From Proteles cristata cristata (Eukaryota; Chordata; Mammalia; Carnivora; Hyaenidae): a stretch of 64,000 nucleotides of DNA. Numbering within the stretch: position 1 is the first letter of the stretch; every line of letters begins with the position of its first letter. The stretch is taken from positions 485,001 to 549,000 of the forward strand of contig JAESUZ010005169.1 of NCBI GenBank assembly GCA_017311185.1, read 5' to 3'. The position numbers were made by a program, and so were the translations under genes. Below, in pieces: positions 1-12,572 of this stretch. The notes beneath the pieces were generated by a model. It was not told the origin of the DNA and ran no database searches. It worked only from the letters and a program-made list of their open reading frames with translations.

Positions 1-2080
1 CTAACTGGTTAGAGCTTTATTAATTTTATTACTTTCTTAAAGAATGAGCTTTTGATTTCACTGATTTCTCTTTTTTGTTTTTTTGTTTGTTTTTCTATTA
101 TTTTCTAATTTTTACTAATTTCTTTTGCCTACTTAAGTGCTACAAATTGCCATACATACTTCTTCCATGAAATTCCCCAAATTTTGATGTTTTAATTTAA
201 TTTTTAATTTAATTTAATTTTGATGTACTGTGTTTTAATTTTTATTCAAATGCTTTATAATTCCATTTTAATTTAAAAATGTTTCCCAATTTCCCTCTTG
301 ATTTCTTCTTTGAACTCTGAAATATATATTAAATGTTTGAAAAATATATTAAAAGTTTCCAATATATAGAGATATGCCAAATACATTTCTGTTATTGATT
401 TCCAGTTTAATTCTATGTTGTTAGGAAACATATTTTAAAAGACTTGACTCCTTTAAATTTATTGAGACTTGTTTTATGACTTGGGATATAGTTTAACTTG
501 GTAAGTATCCCATGTGCAACTGAAAGAAATGCATAGTTTCCTATTGTTGGAAGGAGTATGCTACAAATGTCAATTAGGTCAATTCTGTTGACAGTGTTGT
601 CCAAGTACTCTATGTACTTCATGATATCTATCTGCTTATTTTTATCAATTGTTGACAGAGAAGTATTGAAATCTTTAAGTATAGTTGTAGGCTTGTCTCT
701 TTGTCATTGCAATTATATCAGTTTTTGCTAACTCTATTTTGAAATTCTGTAATCATATGCATAAATATTTAATATTGTTATGTTTTCTAGAATAATTCAC
801 TCCTTTAACTTTATGAAATGATCACTTTCATCATTGATAATATTTCTTATTCTGAAATCAAATTTGTCTGATCTTAATATAACCACTCCAGCTTTCTTTC
901 AATTAGTGTCATCATGACATATCTTTTTCCATTCCATTATTTTTAGACTCCTTGTGTCAATTTAAACATCATTTCTCATAAGCAGTATATAGTTAAGTTT
1001 TGTTTTTATATCTAATATGACAGTCTTTCCCTTTTAAGTGGTGTATTTAGAGATTTTACATTTAGTATGGCTATTAATAGTTATATTCAAATACATTATT
1101 TTACTATTTTCTTTGAATTTGTCTAATTTCTTCTTTGTTCCTTTTTCTTTTGTCTGTCTTCTTTTGAACTGAGTAAATTTTTTTTTTGTTTCTATTATAT
1201 CTTTATTGACTTACTAGCTATCTTAAATTTTATCAGTGATTGTCCAGGGTTGCACTAAGTTATATACCTATTTAACTTATTAGTCAACTTTTAGTGATAT
1301 TATATCACCTTGTGTAAAGTATAAGAACTTTACAATAGTATATTTCATTAATCTTTCCTGGTCTTCACGATATTGTTGCATACATTTTACTTTTATATGT
1401 CTTAAAACTCATACTACCTTAAAACCCATATGCCAAATTATTTGGGTTTTGTTCAAATAATCAATTATCTTTTATATATGTTTATATAATAAGGCAAAAC
1501 ATTTATCCTCCTAATTACCATTGTTAGTGGTCTTCATTCTTTTGTATACATTACTATTTTTATGCAGTACCATTTTTTTTCTGTGAAGTACTTCCTCTAA
1601 TTTTTTTTTTTTTTATTATTTCATAGTATAGATCTGCTGGTGATGAACTCCTCAGCTTTTATTCCTAAAAAAGTCTTTGCCTTTATATTTGACAGATACT
1701 TTCTTTAACTATAGCATTCTCAATAGTTTTAACTTTAAAAGTCAGTATTTCAACAATGGTATTTTTTCATATGTAGTGTTTCCAGTAAAAAATCTGTGGT
1801 CATTATCTTTTGTCTTATGTATGTAAAGTTTCATTTTTCTTTGAATCTTTTCAACATTTTCTCTGCATCATTGGCCTTGAGCAATTTGATTATGATGTGA
1901 CTTGATATAGTTTATTTATTTATTTATTTATTTATTTATTTTGCTTACATTTCATCAAACTTCTTGAACGCATGCGGGTTTATAGTTTTCATTAATTTTG
2001 GGAAAGTTTCATCCATTTTTTTCTCAAATGTTTATTCTCTCCATTCCTTTCTGAGGACTCCAATTAAATGCATATTAGGG
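1..2080 (-). mobile_element. Old L1 fragment, antisense (ORF2 5' half through ORF1)
   Basis: Read on the minus strand, this follows the recalled mammalian L1 order from ORF2 back toward ORF1. Landmarks on the + strand are the block ending GATTTCCAG near 400, AAATTTGTCTGATC at 861-874, GCAGTATATAG near 983, and the GGTGATGAACTCCTCAGC stretch near 1640. All frames are broken. A (TTTA)n stretch interrupts it near 1908-1941. It runs off the left edge of the window. Confidence 0.7.
1908..1941. repeat. (TTTA)n microsatellite
   Basis: About eight tandem TTTA units lie inside the antisense L1. Confidence 0.9.
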
Positions 2081-5000
2081 AGTGACATCACCAGCATGCA
2101 GAGTAGAAGAAACTAGCCTCTGTTCCCTCACAAAAGTAAATAATTGGACAGCTATCCTGAACAAAAATAGCTCTGGAAGAACTCAAGAGTTCACTTAAGA
2201 CATTTAGGCAACACAATGGTGCAAAAAAACCCTAAGAATAACCACACAAAAAAGGAAGGAAGGACAACTTTATTTTGCTTGCATTATCCCATCCCCCAAG
2301 CTGAAACTGTTCAGTGCCAAGAGGGAACAACCTAGTTGAAAAGAATTTCCCTAGCCAGGAAAGAAAGAGTAGGGTGGGTGATCAGCTTCCTGAAACTTTC
2401 GGGGGCACTGCATGAAAGACCCACTTTAGATTCATCTTACCCAAAGAGCAGCATAATTAAGACAAACTGAGACACCTTGAAACAAGGAAGAGGGCAAAGG
2501 CAACCAGTATTACCCACATAGTGGAACTGGCCGTGTTTCCTATGGCCTGCCTTTTAGGGGATCCCAGGAGCTTGTGCCACTGAAGAAACCAAAGCCAGCA
2601 CAGCCACTTTGGAGTCTGCAGATTTTATTGCTGATGGTTTTCTCCCATAGGTTTCATGTTCACAGGTGCCAGATGATTGAATGCCTCCCCACTCCCTCCT
2701 ATTACCCCCATCCCCATCTGGAGCCCAGGATGCACACTGACAACCAGCCCTGGACTCTGCAGGTGCACAAGTACAAGATACCAGCCTGGGCCTTTACAGC
2801 TGATGGCCATGTGCATGCCTTCAGGTGTATGCCTGCACTCTACTATCCTGGTTTCCATCCCAGACCTCCACTGTCATGTGTGTACCCACGGCAAGATCCT
2901 GCAACCATGGTAGTGCAGACCAACAGCCAGAGCTCCCACAGCTGTTTGTGGACCCACATTCAGTCTTGTCTCTTGTCACAGGCATGCACCATTGGGCTTA
3001 TCTGCAGCTAGTCCAACCATCTGTGCACTTGCACACCCCTAGCCTGACTGTTACTGAATCTCATTTATGCATGTGCCACGACAGTAGCCTGCAGCCATGG
3101 GAGTAGACACTGACAGCTAGAGTCCCCTCAACTGTTGTGGCCCAGAAATTGACCACTGCCCTTGCTTTTGGCCATGGCCCTTAGCACTGCGTATGTCTAC
3201 AAGTGGCCCTTGTCACTACACAGAATCTGCAACCAGCCCTGCAGCTAAGTTTGTACACACCACCACTCAGACCACCATCACTGCCTTCTCTGGTCCTAGC
3301 TGATGGACATGGAGGTGTTCCTGAGAATTCCAACAACGCTTGCAGCCACTGAAGACCCACCCTACAGTGCTTGCCAAAAACCACGCAGTTGTTGATCCTA
3401 GTAGTCTGGGCCACCAAGACATCATGCAGCTTGAACCTAGAGCCACCATACGTACCACATGCTGTTTCACTTAGCACCTTGCAACATTAGACCCAGGACC
3501 ACAGCATGCTCTAGTGTACCCCTACCCACAGATGAAGGTCTTTCCTTACTGAAGTTATTCTATAAAGACTGGAAAAGAAACTGCTTCTTCAAATATGCAA
3601 ATACTTGCACAAGGCTACAAAAATTGCGAGAATCAAGGAACCATGAGATCACCATTTAATTACAGTAAGCCTTTAGAAACTGATCCCCAAAACAGAGATA
3701 CATGAATTACTGGACAGAACATTGAAACTAGTTGTCCTAAAAAACGCTCAGAGACCTATGAATGAAAATAGATAAACAATTTAACAGAAGAACAAATTTA
3801 ATAGAAGAACAAAATGAGAAGTTCAAAACAGATAGGAACAAAAAAAAAAGGAGCTGAAAAATGCAGTGGCTGAACCAAAAGATTCTATAGATGGTTTCAG
3901 CAGCAGACTGGACCAGCCAGGAGAAAGAATCAGTGAAACTTGAAGATGAATCCTTTGAAATTATCCAGTCAGAAGACCAAAAGAAAAAAGAATGCAAAGG
4001 AATGAAGAAATCTTACAGAACTTAAATGGTGTTATTGAAAGAAACAATCTGGGGGCACCTGGGTGGCTCAGTAAGTTAGGCATCTGACTTTTGATTTTGG
4101 CTCAGGTCATGAGCTCATGGTTGTGAGATCAAGCCCTGTGTCAGACTCTGTGCTGACAACATGGAGCCTTCTTGGGATTCTGTTTCTCCCTCTCTCTCTG
4201 CCCCTCCACAACTTGGTCTCTCTCTCTTTCACTCTCAAAATAAATATATAAACATTAAAAACAAAAGAAATAATCTATGCATTCTTAGAGTCCCAAGAGG
4301 GAGAAAAGAGCAGATAGCTTATTTGAAGAAATAATGTCTGAGAACTTCACCAAGCTAGGGAAATATTTGGAATCCAAGTTCATGAAGCTCATAGATCCAC
4401 AAACAAATCCAACTCAAGACATTTTTTGAGACTTATAATAAACTGTCAAAAATCAGAGACAAAACAATCTTGAAAACAGCAAGAGAAAAGAAGCTTGTAA
4501 CTTAATAAGAGGACTGCTGTAAATCCATGAGCAAATTTCTCAGCAGAAACCATAAAGACTAGGAGAGTAGGATAATATATTAAACATGCCAAAAGAGAAA
4601 AAAAGTCAATCAAGAATACTTTTTTGGCAAAGTTGATCTTCAGAAATGAAGGAGAGATAAGATTTTCCCAGACAAAAGTTGGGAGTTAATCATCATGAGA
4701 CCTGCCAATAAGAAATGCTAAAAGGAGTTCTTCAAGAATACATTTGCAACTCATGTATCTGATAAGGGGTTAATATCCAAAATATATAAGCAACTTATAC
4801 AATTTAAGAGTAAAATATAAATAATCAGATTAAAAAATAAATAAAAAATTTGAATAAACATTTTTCAAAAAAGTCATACAAATACCCAAGAAATACATGA
4901 AGAGTTGTTCAGTATCATTAATTATTATAAAAATGCAAACCAAACCCACAATGAGATATAATCTTACAACTATTTGAATGAGTATTAACAGAAGATAAAA

Positions 5001-5262
5001 GATAACTATTGGTGAGGATGTGGAGAAAAAGAAACCCTTGTACACTGTTGATGGGAATGTAAATTGGTATAGCCACTTTGGAAAACAGTATAGAGATTCT
5101 TTTAAAAATTAAAAATAGAACTATCATATGATTGAACAATCCCACTTCTGATTGTATATCCAAAGATAATGAAATAACCAAAGAGGCATCTGCACTCCGA
5201 TGTTATTACAGCATTATTCATAATATCTAAGACATAGAACAACTCAAGTATCCATTGATACT
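2081..5262 (+). mobile_element. Old L1, sense: 5' UTR, ORF1 region, then ORF2 3' end (internally deleted)
   Basis: The segment 2081-3700 is GC-richer and looks like an old L1 5' UTR. The segment 3760-4740 follows the ORF1 region: GAGAAAGAATCAGTGAA near 3921, AAATTATCCAGTCAGA near 3957, GCAAGAGAAAAG near 4479, GAAATGAAGGAGAGATAAG near 4643. At about 4741 it jumps to ORF2 near its 3' end (GATAAGGGGTTAATATCCAA, then GAGGATGTGGAGAAAAAGAA near 5014), so most of ORF2 is missing. The longest open frame (145 codons at 2574) lies in the 5' UTR-like part and is not an L1 protein. A SINE interrupts the element at 4051-4264. Confidence 0.7.
4051..4264 (+). mobile_element. Feline CAN-SINE inside the L1
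   Basis: It runs from GGGGGCACCTGGGTGGCTCA through a CT-rich stretch to an A-rich tail. The flanks AAGAAACAATCT (4039-4050) and AAGAAATAATCT (4265-4276) are a target duplication with one change. Confidence 0.9.
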
Positions 5263-5865
5263 GAGACAAGACCCTTCTGAGTACCTTATCAATGTCCTGT
5301 GAGTTACAATATTGCCCATTCTGATTGATGTGAGCAGGCACTATTCTCAACATGTGTAATACCAGATACTGTTTTCTCTAATCCTCTTGAGTAGTTCTTT
5401 CTCTGGTCCTCTATTCTTTCCTCACATGCACTTGCTGATCACTATTCTGCTGAATACTCATGAGGACCTTCGGGAGTTTTTTTGTGTAGCTTTCTACTTT
5501 TCTGTACTGTGTTCCACAAATTCTAGCTATGTTGGTCTTCCAGGCTCTTAGTTCCATCTCCTTAACTTGGGATTTTCTTGGCTCCATAGCCATGGGCAGA
5601 AGTCTCATCCAAGTGGGTAAGCCAAGACAATTGTACAGTGTCCCTTTGGCTCCAATCTTTCAGGGATTATTCATGTTTATTGCCTCGTGTCCAACATCTT
5701 GAAGATCTTTGCTTCATATATTTAATTTTGGTTTTGGTGAAGACGAAGAAAAATAAAGCAAGGTAGGAGATAGAGATCATCATGGAATAGAGTTGAATGG
5801 GCTTCTCAGGACCTTCTATGAGTGATTAATCTGAAGAAACACAGAAAGAATTGAAGCAGTGAGTC
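5263..5865. other. Unassigned non-coding stretch
   Basis: No recognised gene or repeat. The short open frames here have no protein-like character. Confidence 0.4.
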
Positions 5866-6825
5866 ATGAGACTACCTTGGAGAAGAACATTTGAGGCAGA
5901 GAGATCAGAAAATTTAAGAATAGTGATGGGAGTATTACTAACCGGTCAAAGAACACTGTGGAGGTCAGTGTGGCTTGAGACAGTCAACAGGATAAGAAAA
6001 TGAGATAGGAGAGAGAGCCAAGTACTCAAATGATACAAGACTCATAGGAAGGAAGGACTTTAGATTTCATACTAAGTATTATGAGAAACTATTGTAGGAT
6101 TTTTAGCAAAGGTGTACGTTCGAAAGGAAGAAATTTAATATCTTAAAAGGTAAGGCTAGATACTATGTAGAAAATGGATTATAAAGGCTCAGGAGTATTA
6201 TCTGATTTAGACAAAGATACTAACATTTGAGGTAGTAAAAACTGATTCAATTATTGAATACTTTAAAAGATATGCTGAATATGAAATGAATTAGGGGATA
6301 TGAAATGAAAAGGGCATGAATATAGGGTATGAAAAAAGAAAGTTGTCAGATATACTTCCAAGATTTTGTCCTAAATTGGGGTCTCATTTACTACTACAGA
6401 TAACAATGAAGAGAAAAGTTTTGGTAGGGAGAATTAAGTTGAGTTTGAGATGCAAGCAGAAAAGTCAAGTAGGCAGCTGGATATTCAACTCTTCTGTATT
6501 CACTATTTTAGAGATATTCTAATCATTAGCATACATATAATGAATGAGGATCACAGGAAGTGTGAGTCTTACAGAAAACTAGAGACTGAATTCTGGTGCA
6601 TTTTAAAATGTAAGGGCTGGAAAATTGAGGCTAAATCAGCAAGAGGCCAAAAGACCAAGAAGTGCCAGCCAACTGGGGGAAAAAAAAACCCAGGAAAGTA
6701 TGACATCCTGGAAGCCAAGCACAGAAAGTGTTTCAATAAATAGGGAGGAATCAACAATGTCAAATATTACTGAGAGGTCAAAGAAGATAAAAACTGAGAA
6801 TTGGCTTTGGATTAGTCAATGAACA
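5866..6825 (+). repeat. Ancient interspersed repeat, copy 1 of 5
   Basis: It carries a purine-rich motif series that recurs in the window: GACTACCTTGG near 5869, GTAGGCAGCTGGATATTCA near 6469, CATCCTGGAAGCCAAGC near 6703, and a GTCAAATATTACTGAGAGGTC block near 6759. I recognise this as a widespread old mammalian repeat but cannot name the family with certainty. Confidence 0.5.
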
Positions 6826-7347
6826 AGTTTTCACTAATTGTTCATTTCTTATTATTCCACAAAGCCTCAAATTTTGGAAGCATTCAATTTATTGAATTAA
6901 ATTAATATTCATGATGTCTCCACATTTTTTTACTCTTGAAGTAGGATGAAAATTTTTCCTTTTTCATCTGTGTTTAAATTAAGATACTCCATGTTTTCCA
7001 TTTTTCCATTGCTAGGTTGTTGAAGTTCAATATGGAATCCAGTGCCATACCATCTGAAGGATGGTATGTTCCTGGAGGGACTTCCCAGTGGAGCTCCTTC
7101 TAACGGCATCAGCAGTAACTTATGGAGGCTGAGGTCACCTTGTGCCTAGGGAAGAGTTAACTTCTTTTGACTAGGACCTAATGTAAGAAGCTGGTATTCC
7201 ATTTTAAATTTGTTTTTCTGTTTATTTTCGAATATTATCATACTACATATGTATCCCCAAAGATACTTAAAATCCATAAGAACCCAAAGGAATACACTTT
7301 ATCAAGTGTATTCTTGATAAAGAATGCACTCTACTTTTCACTCTATT
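6826..7347. other. Unassigned stretch with a 10-bp-arm hairpin
   Basis: No gene or repeat is recognised. CTTTATCAAG (7297-7306) and CTTGATAAAG (7313-7322) are perfect inverted arms around a 6-base loop. Confidence 0.5.
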
Positions 7348-7364
7348 AAGACTACTTCGCTCCT

Positions 7365-7582
7365 GGGGCTCTTGGGTGGCTCACTCGGTTAGGTGTCTGA
7401 CCTGGGCTCAGGTCATGATCTTGTGGTTTGTGGGTTTGAGCCCCGCGTTGGGTCATGTGCTGACAGCTCAGAGCTTGGAGCCTATTTCAGATTCTGGGTC
7501 TCCCTCTCTGACCGTCCCCTGCTCACGCTCATGCTCTCTCTCTCTCTCTCTCTCAGAAATAAATAAAACATTAAACAAAAAA
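7365..7582 (+). mobile_element. CAN-SINE, first of an adjacent pair
   Basis: Full-length feline SINE with a (TC)n stretch and an A-rich tail. It is flanked by AAGACTACTTCGCTCCT (7348-7364) and AAGAATACTTCGCTCCT (7583-7599). Confidence 0.92.
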
Positions 7583-7599
7583 AAGAATACTTCGCTCCT

Positions 7600-7815
7600 G
7601 GGTCGCCTAGGTGGCTCAGTCAGTTGAGCCCATGACTTAGGCTCAGGTCCTGAATCTCACAGTTCGTGGGTTCAGCCCCGGGTAGGACTCTGTGCTGACA
7701 GCTAGCTCAGAGCCTGGAGCCTGCTTCAGATTCTGTGTCTTCTTCTCTCTCTGACCTTCCTCTATTCATGCTTTGTCTCTGTCTCTCAATAATAAATAAA
7801 TGTAAAAAAATTTTT
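7600..7815 (+). mobile_element. CAN-SINE, second of the pair
   Basis: It begins GGGTCGCCTAGGTGGCTCAG immediately after the right-hand target copy of the first SINE. It ends before a third, more diverged copy of the same target (near 7816-7832, AATACTTCACTCC). Confidence 0.9.
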
Positions 7816-7832
7816 AAAAATACTTCACTCCA

Positions 7833-8586
7833 TCTATGATTAAAAATATAAAAATGAAATTTCAAGATAAAATAATTAACTATAAAACCTAATACCCAGT
7901 TTGTGTTTTTCTACTTTGGATAACTTTTTATTTAAACACTAAAAAGGAATTTTAAAAGAAATGTCTACTAATAAGCTCATTAGTTTTCTCAATATTTTAT
8001 GTGCATGATTCAACATGTTGGTTTAATTTTAACTGTACAAATGCAGTTCCCTCATTTAATCTACTACATTCTTTATATCTGAGTTGACTCTACCCTACAC
8101 AATACATGTTTTGTTTACTTAATTATCTAGATGCCATTTGGGGAGGCTTAAATAATCCATAAGCAATATATTTCTAAATAAAGCGAACACTTTATCAGAC
8201 ATGGTGATAGCCTTGGGGAAAACATGTTGTGAGAGTTATTAAGGATTAGAAACAGAATAGAAGTGGCTGTTTGCTGTAAATGTGCGCTCTGCCCCCCATG
8301 AGGAGGGTCTTGCCAGTGACGGTCTTCACCAAGGAGAGGTGCTCTTCCATAGAAGTGCAAGAAGATATCAGGCCTACTTGATGTCCCTTCCTCCCAATCT
8401 CACAAAAGAAATATTCTAATTATCTGATTGCAAGAAAAAAATGGGGACAAAAGCTCTTACACTCAACCATATAACTTCAGAAATAAATTGTACTGAAGTG
8501 TGATAGGAGTCAGAACCTACATATCCTTAAGAACCTCTCCTCTGCTTTGTTAGCAGAGCAATTCTTTAATCTCACCCTCTGTGATT
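7833..8586. other. Unassigned AT-rich stretch
   Basis: I see no gene. The minus-strand open frame at 8148-8360 does not resemble a known protein. Confidence 0.4.
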
Positions 8587-9068
8587 GTTAATTGTATTTG
8601 TCAAATTCACTGGCCACAGGGTGCTCAGGTTGAACATTGTTTCTGGGTGTCCATGAGGATGTTTCTGGCTGAGAGTATCATTTGAATCAGTGAATTCAGT
8701 ACAATAGATTGTCCTCCCCAGTGTGGGTGGGCATCATCCAATTTGTTGGGAGACTGAAAAGAACAACACGGAGGAAGAAGGAATTCCTCCCGTTTTGTTC
8801 CACTGGTGACTTGACATTTTACCTCAGACTGGGATTTACATCATTGGCTTCCCTGGTTTTCAGGCCTCTGGACTCAAACTGTATTAAACCACTGACATTC
8901 TTGTGTCTTCGTTTTGAAGACAGGTATATAGATATACAAATATAAATATGAATATGTATATACATATATGTATATTTACATATGCATGTGTATGTATAGA
9001 TATGGATATATAAATATATAGATATATCTCCTATTGGCTCTGTTTCCCTGGGAACCCCTGACTAATAC
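8587..9068 (+). repeat. Ancient LTR-like repeat (TGATTGTTAATT...CTGACTAATAC)
   Basis: Landmarks are the opening TGATTGTTAATTGTATTTGT, then GTGGGTGGGCATCATCCAA near 8723, CAGGCCTCTGGACTCAAACT at 8861-8880, and the end CCTGACTAATACAC. A (TA)-rich microsatellite has expanded near 8925-9030, where the consensus is also TA-rich. The family is common in mammals, but I do not name it firmly. Confidence 0.55.
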
Positions 9069-10195
9069 ACTCTCCATTTTGTTCTTGAGCTTAACAAATA
9101 AAATAATGAAGCTAAAACATGGCCACTGAAAAAACATACCTTGTTATTGGATGTCTTAGGGGATCTTTGTTGAGCGCTTTCAGGATGGCTAGTCCTGATC
9201 TGTGTATCTGAGTTTTTAGATTAAGGGAGAAGAACTTCTTTTAATGAAGACTTTTGTCTAGATATGACAGGTTTATCTAGACACTGGAAGCCAACAACTT
9301 CGGCATTACAGAGACTTAACAGAACGAAGTTCTGTTTCTTGCTCATACTATGTGGACTGGCAGGGGGATCTTTCTTTTTCTTCTCATTGCAGTCATTCAG
9401 AGATCAGCTATGCACATGCATCAATCACATGGCCGGGAATAGGTAGCTCAGTGAATCATATATGGCCTGGCTCTTAATGCTGCCACCCAGAAGTCACACA
9501 TCACTTGCACTCACCTTTTATTCGTCCAAGCAAATATGATGGTGAAACTATTCAGGCTTGAGTAGAGAACAACAAAACCACATCGTTAAACTAGACGGTG
9601 GTTCTCAGGGTTCATGGCAGGGTTACCAGGCCGTGGTTAGAAACACAGCTGCCAATATCAGGGGCTACAAGTTTAATGATCCAAGGCCAAGAACACAGGT
9701 CAGGAAACATTCCAAAGACAGAGAGAACCCAAAGTGAGACAGTCGGGATAAATTCAAACTTCTGAGCTTTAACAAAACAGATTAAAGAGGCAGATAGCAG
9801 GATCTCTATAGAGTATCTAGAATGGATATCTAGAAGCTTTCTTTGTTCATTCACTCAAGTGCTAATTCCAATGGACATAGAATTTCTGGTTCTTTATAGC
9901 CTCCATATATTTAGGTTCAAATCTTGACTTTGAAGAATGTCAAACTAAGTAGATTCTGATACTTTTCAAACTATTTCACCATGCTGTAAAACCAGTCATT
10001 TTATTTAACTGTATACTTTATTTCTACCAGATATTATATACATGACAATAGTTATATCTGATCATCTATTTACATTCCCATAATAAAGCTGCTGTGGCTA
10101 TTGTTTTAGAGATGGAGTGATGAATATTTATTGAGAACTTTCTTTCCCCTAGACATTTGATATGTGTTATATCACAGGAATCTTGCATCAAGCCT
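9069..10195. other. Unassigned stretch
   Basis: No gene is visible. A short open frame at 9264-9446 has a hydrophobic run but no family resemblance. Confidence 0.4.
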
Positions 10196-10400
10196 GTGAA
10201 TACATAATGATTGTTTACCAAGGGCTTGCTGTATTCTAAGCCCTGTGCATTGCATATATTTAAACTGATTATCTCATTTAATTCTCACAGCAACCTGACC
10301 TAACCAGATAGCTATTCACAGGTGAGGAAACAGAGGCACAAAAATATTAGATAACTTTGCCAAAATCTCAAAGTTAAAATATAGAGGAGTGGATTTTCAT
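10196..10400 (-). repeat. MIR, antisense
   Basis: Antisense MIR landmarks: AGCCCTGTGCATTGC, then CTCATTTAATTCTCACAGCA near 10272, then GAGGAAACAGAGGCAC near 10324. Confidence 0.7.
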
Positions 10401-10987
10401 ATTAAGTTTGTTTTCCTCAACATAGTGGGGATCGAAGGAACACACCTGAGCATCATAACAGCCATATATGAAAGACACACAAGTAATAGAATCCTCAATG
10501 GATAAAAACTGAGAGCTTTTCCTCTATGGTCAAGAATGAGATAGGGATGTCCAGTCCACTCTCACCACTGATATTTAACATAGTACTGGAAGTCCTAGTC
10601 TCAGCAATCAGGAAATAAAAAGAAATAAAAGGCAACAAAATTGGCAAGGAAGATATCAAACTTTCACTATTTGCAGACAAGATGATTCTCTATGTGGAAA
10701 ACCCAAAAGGCTCCACCAAAAAATTGCTAGAATTGATACACAAATTCAGCAAAGTCAACATATAGAATTTTGTTTCATCTTTATACACTAATAATGAAGA
10801 AAGAGAAATCAAGGAATTGATCTCATTTATGCACCAAAAACCATAAGATACCTAGGGATGATCCTCACCGAAGAGGTAAAAGATCTGTATTCTAAAAACT
10901 ATAGAACACTTATGAAAGTAGTTGAAGAGGATACAAAGAAACAGAAAAACATTCCATGCTCATGGATTGGAAGTTCCAATATTGTTG

Positions 10988-11205
10988 AGGTGCCAGGATG
11001 CCTCAGTCGGTTGAGAATCTGACTTTTGGTTCTGGCCTAGGTCATTATCTCATGTTTTGTGGGATTGAGCCCCATGTTGAGCTCTGTGCTGACTGTGTGG
11101 AGCCTGCTTGGGAATCTCTCTCTCTCTCTCTCTCTCTTCCTTTCTCTCTGTCTGCCCCTCCCCTGCTTGTGCACACGTGCGCCCACATCCCACATGTGTG
11201 TGCAT

Positions 11206-11241
<36 letters not shown>

Positions 11242-11279
11242 CTCTCTCTCTCAAAATAAATAATAAATAAATAAACTTA
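10988..11279 (+). mobile_element. CAN-SINE with expanded TC and CA tracts, in L1 ORF2
   Basis: A diverged SINE body (GCCAGGATGCCTCAGTCGG) followed by (TC)n and a (CA)n run near 11206-11239. These tracts generate several spurious open frames on both strands. Confidence 0.85.
11206..11239. repeat. (CA)n microsatellite
   Basis: About 17 CA units at the 3' part of the SINE. Confidence 0.95.
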
Positions 11280-12512
11280 AAGAATAAATACTGTTAAAAT
11301 GTCTATACTACCCAAAGGAATGTACACATTTAATGTAAGCCCTAACCATATACCACCATAATTTTTCACAGAACTGGAACAAACAATCATAAAATTTGTA
11401 GGGAGCCACTAAAGATCCCAAACCAAAGCAATCCTGAAAAAAGAAAAACGAAGCTGGAGGCTTCATGATTCCAGACTACAAACTATATTACAGAGCCATA
11501 GTCATTAAGACAGTATGGTACTGGCACAAAACAGACACATAGATCAATGGAACAGAATATAAAGCCCAGAATGCACCTACAACTATATGGTCAATTAATC
11601 TTCTACAAAGCAGGAAATAATATCCAATGGAAGAAAAAGAGAATGTCTTCGACAAATGGTGTTGGGAAAACTGTACAACTACAAGTAAAAGAATAATACT
11701 GGACCACTTTCTTACAACATATACAAAAATAAATTCAAAATGAATGAAAAACCTTTTTGTGAGATAGAAAACCATTAAAATCCTACAGAAGAACTGAGGC
11801 AGCAACCTCTTTAACATTGGCCAGAGCAACTTCTTAAAGACCTGTCTCTGGAGGCAAGGAAAACAAAAGCAAAAATAAACTATTGGGACTTAATCAAGTA
11901 AAAATCTGTGCAGTGAAGGAAACAATCAACAAAACTAAAAGACAGCCTATAGAATGAGAGAAGATATTTGCAAATGACATATCTTATAAAAGGTTAGTAT
12001 CTAAAATCTATAAAGAACTTATCAAACTCAACACCCAAAAGCCAAATTATCCAGTTAAGAAATGGGTAGAAGACATGAACTCATATTTTTCCAAAGAAGC
12101 CATCCAAATGGCTAACAGACAAATGAAAAGATGCTCAACATCACTTATCATCAGGAAAATATAAATCAAAACCATGATGAGACACCACCTCACACCTGTC
12201 AGAATGGCTAAAATTAATAGCACAAGAAACAACAGATGTTGGCAAGCATGCAGAAAAAGGGAACCCTCTTATACTGCTGGTAGGAATGCAAACTGGTGTA
12301 ACCATTCTGGAAAATGGTATGGAGATTCCTCAAAGTTAAAAATGGAACTACCCCATGACCCAGAAATTGTACTACTATGTATTTATACAAAGGACACAAA
12401 AATACTGACTTGAAGGGGAACATGCACCCCTATATTTATAGCAGCAGTATCAACAATAACCAAATTATGGAAACAACCCAAACGTCCATTTACTGTGAAT
12501 GGATAAAGAAGT

Positions 12513-12514
<2 letters not shown>

Positions 12515-12567
<53 letters not shown>
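12515..12567. repeat. (GT)n microsatellite within L1 ORF2
   Basis: About 26 GT units stand where L1 consensus has a short GTGGTATAT stretch, just before ATATTACTCAGCC. Confidence 0.95.

Positions 12568-12572
<5 letters not shown>

Noticed and set aside
2574..3011. 145-codon open frame, with overlapping frames on both strands
   Set aside because: Lies in the GC-richer 5' UTR-like part of an old L1; composition explains the lack of stops, and it matches no protein I know.
3181..3477. 98-codon minus-strand frame with Cys/Arg-rich composition
   Set aside because: Antisense of the L1 5' UTR-like region; no start context or homologue seen.
8148..8360. Minus-strand segment with VKTVTGKTLL, recalling the start of ubiquitin
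   Set aside because: The resemblance covers about ten residues only and the rest does not follow ubiquitin; likely chance.
11037..11270. Overlapping frames with CVCVCV and HTHTHT runs
   Set aside because: They arise from the (CA)n and (TC)n parts of a SINE.
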